Shown here one piece after another: positions 1 through 12,750 of a stretch of 64,000 nt of DNA; the stretch's first letter is position 1; each line of letters starts with the position of its first letter. The notes under the pieces were generated by a model, which was not told where the DNA came from, did no database searches, and saw nothing but the letters and a program-made list of their open reading frames with translations. The stretch covers positions 18,081,397 to 18,145,396 of the forward strand of contig NC_134652.1 in NCBI RefSeq assembly GCF_030463565.1, read 5' to 3'. Source of the stretch: Pelecanus crispus (lineage: Eukaryota > Chordata > Aves > Pelecaniformes > Pelecanidae). A program made the position numbers and the translations under genes.

Positions 1-971
1 TTTAATAGTTCCAATAAAAAGTCCAGAATACAATTATGAACACGTCCGCTTCCCCATCTTATCTGACAGTATTAAGAGCAGTTCTTAATACAGATATTAG
101 AGTTAAATGCCTGAAGTTAGAGTGCGAGTACTCACTTTTACTTTTACTCTCTGTAAAGTATATTTGAAAGAAGAGTAGTAAATAAGCACATAATATTTGT
201 TATTCATTCTTTGTTGTCCCTCTGTTCAAAACCAAACTTTCATTCATGGAGCAAAAACATAGTATGAAAGAGAGCCACAACACATTATAAACATTCAAAG
301 TGAATATCTAATCAGTGTCTAAAAGCTGTTCAACCCTACTGCTGTTATTTGCTGAATAGATATTATACCAGACCACAGTCAATCACATAAATTATAATAC
401 AAGAATACTTAATAGAGAAAAAGGATTAAAAGGATTACTTTTACAAGATTTATTATATTTATAAATAAAATTTATTTGCCCCAGTTACTCTGACTGGGCA
501 ATCAATATCTGGAGACAGTCAAAGTGAAATAGAAAATAAAATTATTTTGCAACAAGATTGTGGATTGTCTAAATTAAGCATGAAGTATGAAATAAACCTG
601 AGTTGAGGGTTTTTTTTAAGGCATAAGAAAATATTATTAAGTACTTATGCAATGCAAAATTAAAAAAAAATTTTCAAAAAACCCCAAAATACCATAGAAG
701 TTAACATCCTGCAGTTCTAAAGTGTCTTTAAATACGTGGTAGTGCACAGCAAATAATAAAACATGAAGAGAAAAAAATATGAATGAATACGCCATACCAG
801 GCACACTTCTTTTAAAACATACTACTCGTTAAGAATGTTGAAATTGCAAATTATTAAAAGCTCCCTAAAAAAAATTCACCAAATACATAGTATGATTCAG
901 GTGAGTACTCAAAGTCAAAGCATGAAGGGAATCTTAGAAACACATTCAGACACTGCACTTGAAGAAGCCTT

Positions 972-1001
972 GTGTACACACACCTAGTGTACACACACAG
1001 A
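972..1001. repeat. Duplicated GTGTACACACAC motif
   Basis: A 12-base motif occurs twice about 17 bases apart, with CCTA between the copies. Each copy contains the self-complementary GTGTACAC, so it is both a short direct repeat and a small palindrome pair. No function is implied. Confidence 0.6.
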
Positions 1002-1992
1002 TTGCTGGCATCAGTGAACCATGCAACAGCATTTTGAGGAAGAAACAATAAGATTTAAAATGCTTTACAATAAAGGACAAATCCTCTATGACATACTCAG
1101 TAAAGCAAAAGATTAATTTCTTCCCAGTTATACGAAGTATTTGGAAAAACATCATTCTTTTTCTATGATGATGAATAGGTTCTTGCTAGCTAGTGGAGAA
1201 AAGAGAAAAATGAAACAAGGATGTTCAGTACGAGCTGAAAACTTTTCCATGAATTTTTATATGGTAACAACTCTACCTTTTTCAGAAGACCCTTCTGAGA
1301 ATGTGTTATTGAGGTACCTGAACTCTTTGGGTATTTCATTTATCCTGTGAAAGGGGGAATATTCTTCACATTCAGCAAGCACGTAATAACTTAGTGATGA
1401 TGTAAACCAGTAATAAATGGGCAAAATAAAAACCACACACAAATAGTCCAGCTGCACACTGCAGCTTTGTGATAATTTAATGCTTAATCAGCTACTTTTT
1501 CAATTTTTAGTAGGCCACTACTTTTTTTGTTTAGGTAAAAGCATGGGTTTACTACACCTTACTGTAGGTAAACATCCACTGGGTGTTTAAAAAGAAGCTT
1601 TATCCAAGCATGTTGTTCATACACATGTTGAACTAAAGAGTAAAACAGCTAGGAATATAACATCTATAAACACAGTTTAACTAGGAAATTTGATTAATTA
1701 CCTACTGCTTTTAGCTACATAAGACTCCTGCACCATCATCAAAACTGGTTTTCACCCAAAGCAGTCTGTCTCCAGACCAAATAAAGGGAAGACAGGAGTC
1801 CCTGCTAAAGAAGGAAGGCACCATTAAAAAAAGAAGCCACACACCACAAAAGACCACTTTGACATTGTGGCGGAACAGCAAAGAAAACACTTGGTAACCT
1901 CAGATATAACTAATGCAGCCATGAATAAAACAATTGGGAAAATAAATGCCAACTGCTCTGCCAAGCTACAACTGTAGAGTTCTCAAACAACT

Positions 1993-2010
1993 ATAAATAA
2001 ATAAATAAAT
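1993..2010. repeat. (ATAA)n microsatellite
   Basis: About four and a half uninterrupted ATAA units are visible. The tract is short and stands alone in AT-rich sequence. Confidence 0.9.
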
Positions 2011-3559
2011 AGTGAAAGCTTATGTAGTTCACATCCTTTTACACAGCTATTGTTTCTATCAGTAAAATTCAGTAAAGCATCATTGTCAGTATTCAAGCAT
2101 TATCTTAACAAGTCTAAGTGAGAAGGTGTTTCTTAATTAAAAAAAAAAAAAAACCTAGAAAATTGGCATGACACAGGGGAATTTTTCTGATCCTTTGGGA
2201 TCTCAAGCAGACCGCTAGGAGTTTAGAATTCTTTGTACCAGAAGGAACAAGTTGCACAATACTCCAGATAAATGCAGTGCTTTTAAAAATCTTTTTATTA
2301 TTTAAGTGTGCACTACCTTCCCTTTTTTTTCCCCATTTATAGATTATTTCCCATATAGATTGACATTAGGCATATCTAAGATTATTTTTCTTATTTACTT
2401 CTCTGAACTCCTTAAATGTAGCCCACTGCCCCACAGGACTTTGTGGACAACAAGGTGAATCCTTGCTATATCTAGTAACTATACATATAGCATTTATTTC
2501 AGTTCAGTGAAAACTCCTAATTAGGAGGTCTCATAAAAGGCAGGGCTTTCCAGTGTTTAAAGTTACTGCCAAAGAAACTGGCAGATACAGCTTTGTGAAC
2601 ACAGGCTTGTGTTCTCAAAAAAATATTGCATTGATATAAATTACTAAGAGTTAGGCACTTAGATCTAAGTTCATTAACTAAATCTTTAAATATGTTTTTT
2701 GCTCCTTAATATACTACTGAATAGCTAATTTAAGAGGCCTGTGAACTGAAATAACCTCACAAGAGATTCAGGGGCTCTCTGCAGGTGTTGGCTCTGAACT
2801 GAAAACCAATAATGTCAGGCTTTGCAGCAATGTAAAGTGGAAAATCACAAGAGAGAGGTATTATATTCTGCACCTTATAGACAGCAAGGTTGTTAGACAG
2901 AGCTATAGTTCAGGTTTTCAGAAATAATACAAGATTTTATGCTAAAGAGAAGAAGACAAACTGTCCATTATTTTAGAAGATATAAAAGAATAGCTTCAGA
3001 ATATACTTCACACTTCTACCAGATGAGAAATACACCATTTGAATACTTAATAATACTGTTTTTCTTTATTATATTGTTATTGTGGTAATACTCATATAAT
3101 CAATTTAAAATTATTTCAGAGTGACAATTTTTAGCCCAGAATAATATTATCCTGCAATATTTTTAAAATTCTTAGATGGTAGTAGACATGCAAATAACAA
3201 TTATGCTCGAAATGCTTTTTGATAGGTATGATCCGGCACCAATTTTGAAGTAACTGAATATGTCCTATCCCCCAAACAGTATACAAATCAATGGAAATAA
3301 CTGGACAATGTAAAACATCGTAAGTAATGAATGACCAGGGAAGTCCTCCTTGTAACCTACCTTTTCTCCCATTCTCTTACTGCTATTCAATTTCAGCCAA
3401 CTACCTGAAACACTGCTTTATTAAAATCAACTGGGAGCAGGCCAAAATAAATTTATTGTTAGATATTCTTGTTTCTGTCCAATCAATTTGAAATTTAATC
3501 ATGTACTATTTCTAATTGCCCTCAGGAAGTACACTAGGAGAGAGTATCAAAGGCTACAA

Positions 3560-3620
3560 TTTTTTTTTTTTTTTTTTGGTGGCGGGTGGTCTTATTTCGT
3601 GCAGTTTAAAAAAAAAAAAA
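3560..3620. repeat. T18 and A13 runs, inverted
   Basis: An 18-base T run (3560-3577) is followed, after about 30 mixed bases including GGTGGCGGGTGG, by a 13-base A run (3608-3620). The two homopolymers can pair into a 13-bp stem. This may be one decayed insertion with an A tail beside an older T run, or chance. Confidence 0.7.
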
Positions 3621-4489
3621 GATGTTATTAGCTGTTCAAAAAACTTAACTACTGTTCCTACTGAAAGGTACATGCTGCATTATCCACTTTGATTTTTGGT
3701 TATTGACCATTTATCTGCTATTTAGTCCTCATAGTTTTGTTTTGTGTAACTGAATTTAAGTGTCATTTAGTCATTTTGAATTCTGCTTGGCACTGATAAA
3801 GAAAATGACAGGTTTCATTACATAAGTAGAAAAGTTACCCATACAGTTCTCTGAAAATTGCTGCAGGAAAGGCTGGTCTTCCATTTGCCTACTCTCCAGA
3901 TATGCTTCAGGAAAAACACAACCCTCCTAAGACAAAGATTTTTTGTTGTTAAAAATTTACGTGCATTTAATTATATAATTTCTCTCTTGGTTTTTCTAAA
4001 TGAATGCTAATCAGCATAGTAGGAAAAATAAATGATATTAACTAATCCACATGACGGTGAGAAGGCAATTTATAGAAGAGAACTTGCAAAGATTCCTGCT
4101 GAGCAGCAGAATAAATTTCACAAGATAGAAAGTTTGTTGTGCCTGAAAATCATAGGATTGTTTTAATTATATAAAGGAAAGCACCATAAGGTGATAGAGG
4201 AACAGAAGCAGGCTGTGAAACATTCTTTAGCTGGGGCATTCATCCACACCTTCTTCCAGTTCCTGCACATTAATAGCTCACAGCTGTGGGCTGGGAAATG
4301 AGAAGATATGTCTTTATTTACAATTAAAAATTAACATGGCTGAGAAACAGAATTACCATCAAAAATGCTAGAATACCTGTAAAGATACTGATAAGTTTTT
4401 GTTTAGGCTGCCTTGATTCTCCTCTCATTCTTACCAGTGGAGGTCAGTCACCCTCTCATGGCAACTAGTGTACAAACATCAGTAAGTTA

Positions 4490-4604
4490 AACAAAAAAAC
4501 CCCAAACAACAAATCAACCCCCCCTCCCCCCAAAAGCCACCACCACACCATAAAAGCCCCCAACAACAGAAAAAACAAACAGCAGCAGCAAAAAAAACAA
4601 CAAA
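4490..4604. repeat. C/A-rich low-complexity tract
   Basis: The plus strand is almost only A and C for about 115 bases, with C runs, CCA triplets, a CAG triplet cluster and A runs. Two minus-strand open frames (about 60 and 81 codons) exist only because the complement (G/T) lacks stops. They are rich in F, C, G and W and are not genes. Confidence 0.9.
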
Positions 4605-5399
4605 TCCTGAATTCATTGTGACTGAAATAATACATTTTTTCAAAAGCAATACTGTAGACAACTGACAATGGTTTCATTTTACAAATTCTGTTCTGTTCAA
4701 ATCCAGTCAAAAAACCCGTACCAATTGTTAGCTTTATTATTTGCTAGATATTTAACACAAAATCCTGGCAGAGCTTCTGAAGCACTAGCTTGTGGAAAAG
4801 CTCTCTTGGGAACATATGGAAATTTTGGGAGTAGTTAAATTCATACAAGTCTGGGAAATTAATTTATTTGTGAGAAAAATGAAGATTCTCAAAAATGAAG
4901 ATCAAGATGACTAAACAGAGCTTGCACTTTGCTAAAATAAATGTTTTTCTAGAAGAATATCTGCACACACAAACAGAAAAACCCCAAACCCAACGAGGTA
5001 TCTGAGGTGGCATCTCTGTATCTTGCAGACAATCTAAAGTTAAACGCGCAGATAATGAAATCATCATGCTAATCATTGAAGGATGCTTATATGCACAAGT
5101 CTCCTGGAAAACATCACCTATTCATTACTTTTAACCAAATAAATGCTTTTGACCCATCATAACAAACTGGGAAATGTCCTTTAATAATAGGATGATTGCC
5201 AAAGCTTTACATGATGAGAAGCAGACCATGAAATTAAAAAAGGAATTTTAAAGAGCTGGCATCAAACCTACAATATCAAGCAGCATCTTCTCATAACCTT
5301 TAGGAGACTAAGTAAGATCTGTGCGCCTCAATATTTTGTAGGAGCTGGGCATCGGCCAAATTAGAGTGCGAGCACCGAAATAAGCAAGGTAACACACTA

Positions 5400-5419
5400 G
5401 CACTTGCTGGTGCAAGTGC
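5400..5419. other. Perfect 8-bp hairpin
   Basis: GCACTTGC and its exact reverse complement GCAAGTGC flank a TGGT loop. It is too short to be a miRNA precursor and has no U-rich tail. Confidence 0.6.
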
Positions 5420-6741
5420 AGAAACTATAGGTTTCTTCTAATCTACTTTTTCTTTCTGTTTTTTCTTTCAGTTTCACTTCGGTTGAAACAGATTATGGAG
5501 TAACAAAGTGAGCATGTACTAAGGAGATATTAAAGTATGACTGGTGAAATCAGCTCAGAGGTAAATGCTTCAAACCAACATCACCATATGAGCTAACAGG
5601 TCGTTACAGTAATAAATGCAAAAGAACATAATGTTTTGAATGGCTTATGGATTTTGAGAACAGGATATAAGTTATTCCAGGGATTTATTCTAGTGTTGTT
5701 CTTATCTACTGTAATTTTACAAGACTGAGGATCACTGCAACATACAGAAAGCAGCAAATAAGCATAAGACAGGCCATATAAGACTAACACTGGTATGCAG
5801 TAATAGGTATGGTGACTGTCTAACTATAACCTGAATTTCAAGGGTTATCTGCTTCCAAGAGTTTACTATGGCAACCTGGCTCCTCTATTTCCACAACATA
5901 TTCTATCCTTCATTTCCAACCTTTCACCTGCCTTGGAACTGTCTTTTTTAGAAAATTCACTTTTCCCATAAAACTCAAGTGTTCTAAAATACATTTCTTC
6001 TAGATCAAGAATAGATCCTCTGTTTCACCACGTCCTTTCCATAATACCTGTCAAATGCTCAGCCACTTACGCCTCTGTATCTGTCATCTAGTGCAAGAGA
6101 CAGATGGTATCAAAATGAAAACATAGTAGAGGGTGAACAGGCATACTAACACCAGGGGGACAAGCCATGGGATACCAAAGAATGTAGTTGAATTTTAACA
6201 TTTCTTCCACTGTGTTTATCTGACTCTAATTTGTGCTAAACCTTCTTTTCAAGAGCTATAAATGAGCCATGTCTTATGCACCATCTCCTGTACGGGAAAT
6301 CAAGGTTGCCCTGTCTGGTCCTTGCTCCACCCTGGTAGAAAACCCACTTACAACTGTCTTTGGCAGAAAGTAAATGACATAGGGCAAATTCATCGATAAA
6401 CATACTTTCTATAAGCTCTTTACCTTTTGTACCCTCTCCCCACCCAAAAAGTTTATGCTCATTTTTGTATGTGTTACACTGGCCCTTCTTTTCTTCAAAA
6501 GCAGTAACTTGCTGCTATGGCAACAGTACTTTTGGTCATAATATTAGAAAAGCAAATTTGCAACCAGGAATTAAAGGAAAAATGGCCATTAAATGTAAGA
6601 GATTTCACCCAAATAACACTAAGAGTTTGTCCATTAACAGTAGATTGCCAGTTGTATTTTCTCAGCTTTAAGGTCCTATACAGGCATGCTAATCATGACA
6701 GACTAATCATGCAGTTTTCCTTAGCTGTATGTCATTAACAC

Positions 6742-7281
6742 TGTCGTGGTTTAGCCCCAGCCAGCAACTAAGCACCACACAGCCACTCACTCACCCCCCC
6801 TACCCGAATGGGATGGAGGAGAGAATCGGAGGAGTAAGAGTGAGAAAACTCCTGGGTTGAGATAAGAACAGTTTAATAATTGAAATAAAGTAAAATAATA
6901 ACAACAATATAATAATAATAATATACAAGTGATGCACAATGCAACTGCTCACCACCCACCGACCGATACCCAGACAGTTCCCGAGCAGCGATCCCTGCTC
7001 CCCGGCCAACCCCCCCCAGTTTCTATACTGAGCATGACATCATATGGTATGGAACAGCCCTCTGGGCAGTTTGGATCAACTATTCTGGCTGTGCCCCCTC
7101 CTAGTTTCTTGTGCACCTGGCAGAGCATGGGAAGCTAAAAAGTCCTTGACTAGAGTAAGCAGTACATAGCAACAACTAAAACATCTGTGTTATCAACATT
7201 ATTCTCATCCTAAATCCAAAACACAGCACTATACCAGCTACTAGGAAGAATATTAACTCTATCCCAGCCAAAACCAGGACA
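6742..7281 (-). mobile_element. Solo LTR of an avian endogenous retrovirus, copy 1 (family A)
   Basis: Read on the minus strand the element starts TGTCCTGGTTTTGGCTGG and ends CCACGACA, giving TGT...ACA termini over 540 bp. It is the same family as 33072-33626 and 53132-53659. Inner landmarks are the AGGACTTTTTAGCTTCCCATG block, a GGGAGGGGGCACAGCC block, a promoter region with a decayed TATA box (TATAGAAA, 7020-7027) and ATTATTAAAC where a polyadenylation signal is expected. No internal gag, pol or env sequence adjoins either end, so it is a solo LTR left by LTR-LTR recombination. Flanks read on the element strand are GCATT before and GTGTT after; both could derive from a 5-bp GCGTT duplication by CpG decay. 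ERVL-like is my guess from 5-bp duplications. Open frames inside it are not genes. Confidence 0.9.
7020..7027 (-). promoter_or_regulatory. Mutated LTR TATA box
   Basis: On the minus strand the LTR promoter reads CTCAGTATAGAAACTGG, whereas the other two copies read CTCAGTATATAAACTGG. The single change breaks the TATATAAA core, so this copy is probably the weakest promoter of the three. Confidence 0.6.
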
Positions 7282-9560
7282 AATGCATTTACAGTTAACC
7301 ATATAAAAGTAGGCATCTAGTTTAAGGTAATTACTGGACTCCCTTTATAGTCAGTGTAAGACATGGGCACCTCTAGATGCATTTCATTTGAAATCAGGTG
7401 TCTCAAACAGGTGGGATAAATTATTCTTTGGGATGCCTCTCTTTGTCTCTGAGTAAAGAGGTATTCTGGTTAAGTACCTCGTGACTTGTAGAAAGCTACA
7501 GGTAGGCAAGATCAATCTAAGCATCCCTCTGAATCCATCTTCATTAACAACGGTCATTCACACAGGATTTTTGGTGCTGTCATAAATAACAGATTTGTAA
7601 AATCAAACATTTATTCTGATTTCTCAATATGGATGGTAGGTTTTATATCGTATTCCTAGTTAATTCTCCCTAAGCTATTGTTACCGGGTTTTCTTAAAGC
7701 TATTTCATTTTTGTTTAGAGCAAGCGAACTGGAATGCAAGCTAAAAGTTTTTGCTGTGTATATCACAAATACAGTCTGCCTTATTGCAAAAGAATCAAAA
7801 CCTACATTAAACTGGTTATCTTCTCTTCATGCATTCTGCCAGCAAGAAATTATTATGAATTTTAGACCTTATTAACTTGGGCTACATTAATAGTGACAAT
7901 AAAGAAGTGTGAATTCCTGTGAAACATAATTTTTTCCCCTCAGCATTCACAGTCTATGATCTTTCATGATCATGGTCTTTTGAATTTCAAGAAAATATAG
8001 ACTGCAAGAAATACCATACATCAGAATTAAAACAATGGTTCAGAGAACTTTTTGGTGATCAAGCTACAGCGTATACACAAGAATCTGAGGGTAAGTGAGG
8101 GAGACAGGGCAAGGTCATCTGAGTTAACATAAAGTAGAATTTGATTTTAAAAAGTTCCCATTATTCTTAGAAAATAGCAATGAATGTAGGGCACTTGCTG
8201 GGTACATGAATAATATACATATACATGCAAAGACTGAAGAGAAATGTATTATAAGCAGATAAGCAGATACTTTAAAAGAGATAACATCAGGAAGGTATAG
8301 TAATGAAAAATTAGTATCAAATTGCTGCAGGCTTTAAAGTAAAAAAAGAAATTTTAGCACTTACCCTGTAATGAATTTTCTGAGTAACACTGACATTGAC
8401 AAGCTGATAATTACTTTCATTTTCATTGTAAGGAAACTTACATTATGTTAATCATGTGGATAGTAACTGTGAGATTTTACAAAGTGGGTAGGTCTGAGAA
8501 AAAACTCCAGAAACTTGAAATGTGAATCAAAAAAATTATATTTCACACCCATTCTTCTAATTTCCTCTATTGCTGTCATCTTGCAGAATAAACTTACTGA
8601 AAAATAAAAGGTAGTCTAAGGAAATAAAAAATGTCTGCTTAAGAGTATCTAAATAAGATACTATTGGACAGTTAGATTATGCCATTTAATATAACTGAAC
8701 AAACCAGTTTATTGCATATTTTTGGTTAAAATACCCAAATCACTAGAGCAAGATTTCTCTTTCTTTTTTAGAAAAAAAAAAGCACACTTCATGCTGTGAC
8801 TATGCAGTTGTCAAGAATACACAGCAGATGGTATTCTATATAGCAAAATGAAGTATTTTAAGCTGCTTATAGATACAGAACTAATTAGTTCACCAGTAAA
8901 TATGAGAAGTATTTGTGTGTTATAATTTAAATTTTTCAGATTGACAAAAAGAGACACTGAAGGAAAAGCAACTTCCCTGATATCACAGACTAGGAGAGAA
9001 TATAAAACAACTCAGCCTGCAAACCAAGCTCACTTCCTTTATTCTTTCAACTCTATGCAGAAAGGATGTTTCTTTCCTTTAAAGAAGTCTACAATAATTT
9101 CTGACAGGAGTTCTGCATCTTTAGTATTAAAGCTAAATTTCTGAGTAACTGTAAACTTTAGAGCAAAAATTGTATTATCATTGAAAAAGTTAAAAGACAG
9201 TTCAATGTAATCCAGATTTTTCAATAATAGAAAAAAGTCATATAGAGCAAAGTTGGGACTATTAAATTTGTGTAAGGGGCTTTTAAAAACTTATTTTCAA
9301 CACTCATAATACACATTTTAGTAATAGGTATTCTAATGAGCTGATTAAAATTCTGATGGATTGAAATGAAAACAGAAGACCTGTATCCTAGAGCAGAACA
9401 AAATGATCGTTATATCACATTAAAGCTAGGTGCTGAAAAAAAATATTTTAAAAAATCTGTAAAATTCCTACCTAGGTAAACTTCTCCAGAAATTATTTGT
9501 GACATTGTACATCAACAGCATAATATGCATTAAAAAAGGAATTTATGTAATCACTAATTC

Positions 9561-9577
9561 TTTTTTTTTTTTTTTTT
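9561..9577. repeat. T17 homopolymer
   Basis: Seventeen T residues are followed by CAG, which imitates a polypyrimidine tract and splice acceptor. No open, conserved-looking exon follows, so it is listed only as a homopolymer. Confidence 0.85.
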
Positions 9578-9727
9578 CAGTAGAGACTCTTGATACAACA
9601 GACTATTTCTTTCTAAGCTTTATTCTATGACAGCATGCAATTATTTTCATGGAAGACTAAAAAGCAGACAACACAGATTCCTTGTTTAAGCAAAAAAGTA
9701 CACTGAAGTTTATAGGTTTCTGTAAAG

Positions 9728-9762
9728 AAAAAAAAAAAAAACAACAAAACAACAAACCCCAC
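9728..9762. repeat. A/C-only tract
   Basis: A run of about 14 A grades into CAACAAAACAAC-type sequence with no G or T. It is one of several such tracts in the window, all starting with A and accumulating C toward the right. Confidence 0.85.
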
Positions 9763-10117
9763 AATTGTCTAAGGTATATAATACTACCACATTCATAATA
9801 CAAGTCTGATCCATGGCCTAAACAAGTTGAGTTGAATTGCTCTTGAAGAGTTCAGCAGTGTAATTCACTTCCTCTAACTCTAGGATAGTCTTGGAAAAGA
9901 CACTCTATGTATGTATGTAAGAATATGACACTGTATGTCTGTGTGTACACTCATATACATGCATGTATGGAAGAATAAGACAGCAAAACATTTTTTCCCC
10001 CTAAACCCATGTTTTAACAGCCTTAGAAACTTTAGAAGTATTCACTTTTAGGATATTGTTTTCCTTCTACACCCTCTGTACTATATACATCTAGCCATTA
10101 ATGGATGATGGAAGAAT

Positions 10118-10158
10118 TAAAAAAAACAAAAACAAAACCAAAACAACCAAAACACCCA
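10118..10158. repeat. A/C-only tract
   Basis: An A run passes into AAACAAAACC-type units, ending near CACCC. It has the same asymmetric composition as the tract at 9728-9762. Confidence 0.8.
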
Positions 10159-11088
10159 AATAATTTTACTAGTACAAGCGCAAAGATTCCAAAACCAAAA
10201 TTAAATTGGCTGAGTTTTTCAGTTGAGTGCAAGGGTAAAAGTGAAAGCTTACACATAAGAATCAACCTGTAAACAGTGAATTCTTAGAGGCACAAGCCAT
10301 TGCATAGTGAAACTACTATGAGACATTAAAATCAATATAAAGAACCAAAGAGCTTACATACATCACTTATCTGAATTTGAGATCTGATACAGGTGAAGAA
10401 TCCCATCCCAAGTGATCATTTCCCAGTTAATACCAAGGAAAATGCATGAAAGTGTGGAAGAACATTCAGGAAAAAAAGTGAGAAGGAAACTATCAAGGGA
10501 CTATATGGTGCCTAATACAATGGTACCTAGGTCCTCCATTAATTCTTAAATCCTACGCGAGAGCAATGATGCACAACTAACAAACACATTTGGAGTACAG
10601 CCAGTGGATAATTCAGAAGCTTCCTCAGGACAGAACTGGAGAACCCTGAAAAATAAGACTGACTCAGCAATAGAAAAAGAACTTGCTACAGTTTGAAGAG
10701 CAGCCTTGAGACAGTACCACAGTTATTCTCTTTTTCTTTTCAATAGATTATGCCCCTTTCTTTCCTAAAGGCAGAAACACAGAGTACTTTGGCTACCCCA
10801 CAACTAGTGGGGTAGAAGATGACAGGTTCAGAGCTTTGCAGTTCTGAGACCCTTCAGTCCAGATACCCAAAGGTAAGAGTGACACTCTAGCTGCTCAAGT
10901 TTAATGATAAATCCCTGCTGCAAAATTTAAAAAAGGAAATTTCCACACAATGGTTAACTTGGCGTTAAAACCAAGACTCATAGCTCATCTGTCAGAACAC
11001 TTCAGTCAGTAGGCAGAAGCCTAGGTTTTACCCCCAGGTAGGTCATGACTCATTTTATAGCTTTCTACCTCACATACACTTAAAATAA

Positions 11089-11124
11089 GAAAAAAACCAA
11101 ACCAAACCAAACCAAAACAAAACC
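11089..11124. repeat. (AACCA)n-like A/C tract
   Basis: Several AACCA units follow a short A run. This is a decayed microsatellite just upstream of the CR1 fragment, with no sign that it is part of it. Confidence 0.85.
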
Positions 11125-11240
11125 AGAAGAGTTGCGTAACTATGTTACTAGATCAAGCAAATACAGACCAGTTCGGTTTTATCTTTCTGACTACACTTTG
11201 CAGAATTGAATGGACAGAAGGAATCAAAAAGGGTTAGTGA

Positions 11241-11647
11241 GGTGAGGTTTGGAGAACTGGGGTTTTATAGCCTGGAGAAGAAAAAGCTAAAGGAGAATGT
11301 AATTGTTGCCTTTCGCTATGTAAAGGATAGTTGCAGGTAAGAGTGAAACAAGCTCCTCAGAGATGCACAGTGAAAGGACAGGAGGCAACAGCTACAGTAT
11401 TCGTCAAGAGAAATTTGAGATAGATATAAAGGGGGGGGGGCGGCGGAATAAATATATCACAGGTGTTTAAGCATTGGAACAGTTTCCAAGAGAAGTTGCA
11501 GAATTCCCAGTTCCTGGAGATACTCAAAACTCAACCAGATAAATGGCTGCGCAATGTAACGTGACTTGTAATTTAGCCCTGCTTTGTTCTGTGGTGACTA
11601 GATGACCTCCAGATATCTGTCCCAACCTAAGTTTTTGTATGATTCTA
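11241..11647 (+). mobile_element. CR1 LINE fragment, 3' end
   Basis: The sequence follows the 3' part of avian chicken-repeat-1 elements in order. It has the block containing TAGCCTGGAGAAGAAAAAG, a middle block with GACAGGAGGCAACAG, then AAGCATTGGAACAGTTTCC, a late block near TTCCTGGAGATACTCAAAAC, and the terminal GATGACCTCC...CCCAACCTAAG...TATGATTCTA. It is 5'-truncated, as most CR1 copies are, covers about 400 bp and carries no intact reverse transcriptase. A ten-base G run (11431-11440) followed by CGGCGG interrupts the middle. Only a single degraded ATGATTCTA terminal unit is recognisable, so the copy is fairly old. CR1 does not use a poly(A) tail, so the nearby A/C tracts are unrelated. 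Confidence 0.92.
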
Positions 11648-12729
11648 GGTTGCAGCAGAATTTACTACTGCTACCAAGTATGCAAAATACCCTCCAGGGG
11701 CTGAAGAGATGAGTGCCTGAAAACATTCTCCTGACTGAAAAATGTATTTTGAATCTTTCTGCATCTTCATGCACTGTCTTACAAATATATTACTTTGAAC
11801 TGTGTAATTTGTGGAACATACTAGGGTGATGTCTCAGGGAATCAACAGCTTTAAGAAATGAGATCTCTCTATCTATATTATAGACTGCATTTTAAAGACA
11901 ATCTCATGACTAATACAGGGAGCACACTGTAGTTGTACTGTCTCCCGAGAGGGACAATGCGATTTCTGGAATCCTCCCGGTTGCACTGTTTCTGAGAGAA
12001 GGTGTAGACTGCTCCCACTTGATATTTATATCAGTGCAGGCTTTAGATCAGTGGATGATAGCACCATTTATAACGTAAAAAAAGTTCTAGCCATCACTAC
12101 TCTGATCAGCTGCATTTTATGTTCTCTTTCCTACTATTTTTGATACAGGTAGCGAAAGTACCAGTACCAGATAAGAGGGGAAAGGGAGAAACAGAGTGAA
12201 AAGGGATTATGAAAAGGCTAAATTATGAGCCTGATCTTTTTCTCACTTGCACACAGGACTACTATTGCTATCTAAATAAGCTGATTACAACCCTGACAAA
12301 TGTGGGAAATGGGGTGGACAACTGGCCTCCATAAAATTCTATAGTAAATGCAAGATGCAACTTATTGCTTGCAGGGCAAATTCAGAATGTCAGCAGTCAG
12401 TAGAAATTTACTGGACAACTCTTGGTACTCCTCTTAGAGCATTCCAAGTATTAGTCAGTGAACAGGTAGAGGTTTCAGCTAACTTCTAGCGGTAAGAGCT
12501 AATAAAAAAAATTATAAAAATCAACAGAAGATGTAAAAAAAAAAAAAGGAACGATCAATGGTGGCAATGCACAACATGGATAAAGCCACTGTATGAAACA
12601 AACTGGCTGTAGCTCTTTGGAATTTTGGAGAGTTGGAAGAAGGTGCAGATTTGTTGAAAGGGCTGAGACATGGCTAAGCTGAAAGTATTTAGAGCTAAAT
12701 ACAAAATATTACAAATCCAACCTTCCTTT

Positions 12730-12750
12730 AAAAAATAATAATAATAAAAA
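12730..12750. repeat. (AAT)n microsatellite
   Basis: AATAATAATAAT flanked by A runs. It is short and imperfect. Confidence 0.8.

Larger units (their letters stand above)
1..6741. other. AT-rich non-coding DNA, no gene seen
   Basis: No open frame here has recognisable protein content. The longest, about 81 codons on the minus strand near 4465-4710, is a by-product of a low-complexity C/A tract. The stretch holds an ATAA microsatellite, a T-run/A-run pair at 3560-3620, the C/A tract at 4490-4604 and a short perfect hairpin at 5400-5419. A weak CTCF-like string (CACCAGGGGGACA) sits near 6150. No repeat family was recognised in the rest. Confidence 0.7.
7282..11240. other. AT-rich non-coding DNA, no gene seen
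   Basis: No recognisable coding or repeat family is visible apart from homopolymer and A/C tracts at 9561-9577, 9728-9762, 10118-10158 and 11089-11124. A palindromic CATGATCATG occurs near 7968. Short frames near 7678-7875 and 8941-9224 show no family motifs. Confidence 0.65.

Noticed and set aside
4465..4710. Minus-strand frames rich in F, C, G and W
   Set aside because: Produced by the C/A-only tract at 4490-4604.
6140..6165. CTCF-like string CACCAGGGGGACA
   Set aside because: It lacks the leading CCA context and the final C. The match is weaker than the site at 42731.
7960..7980. Palindrome CATGATCATG, also near 47470
   Set aside because: A ten-base palindrome occurring twice in 64 kb with no shared flank is compatible with chance.
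9561..9580. T17 followed by CAG as a splice acceptor
   Set aside because: No open or conserved-looking exon follows, so it is a homopolymer beside a chance CAG.
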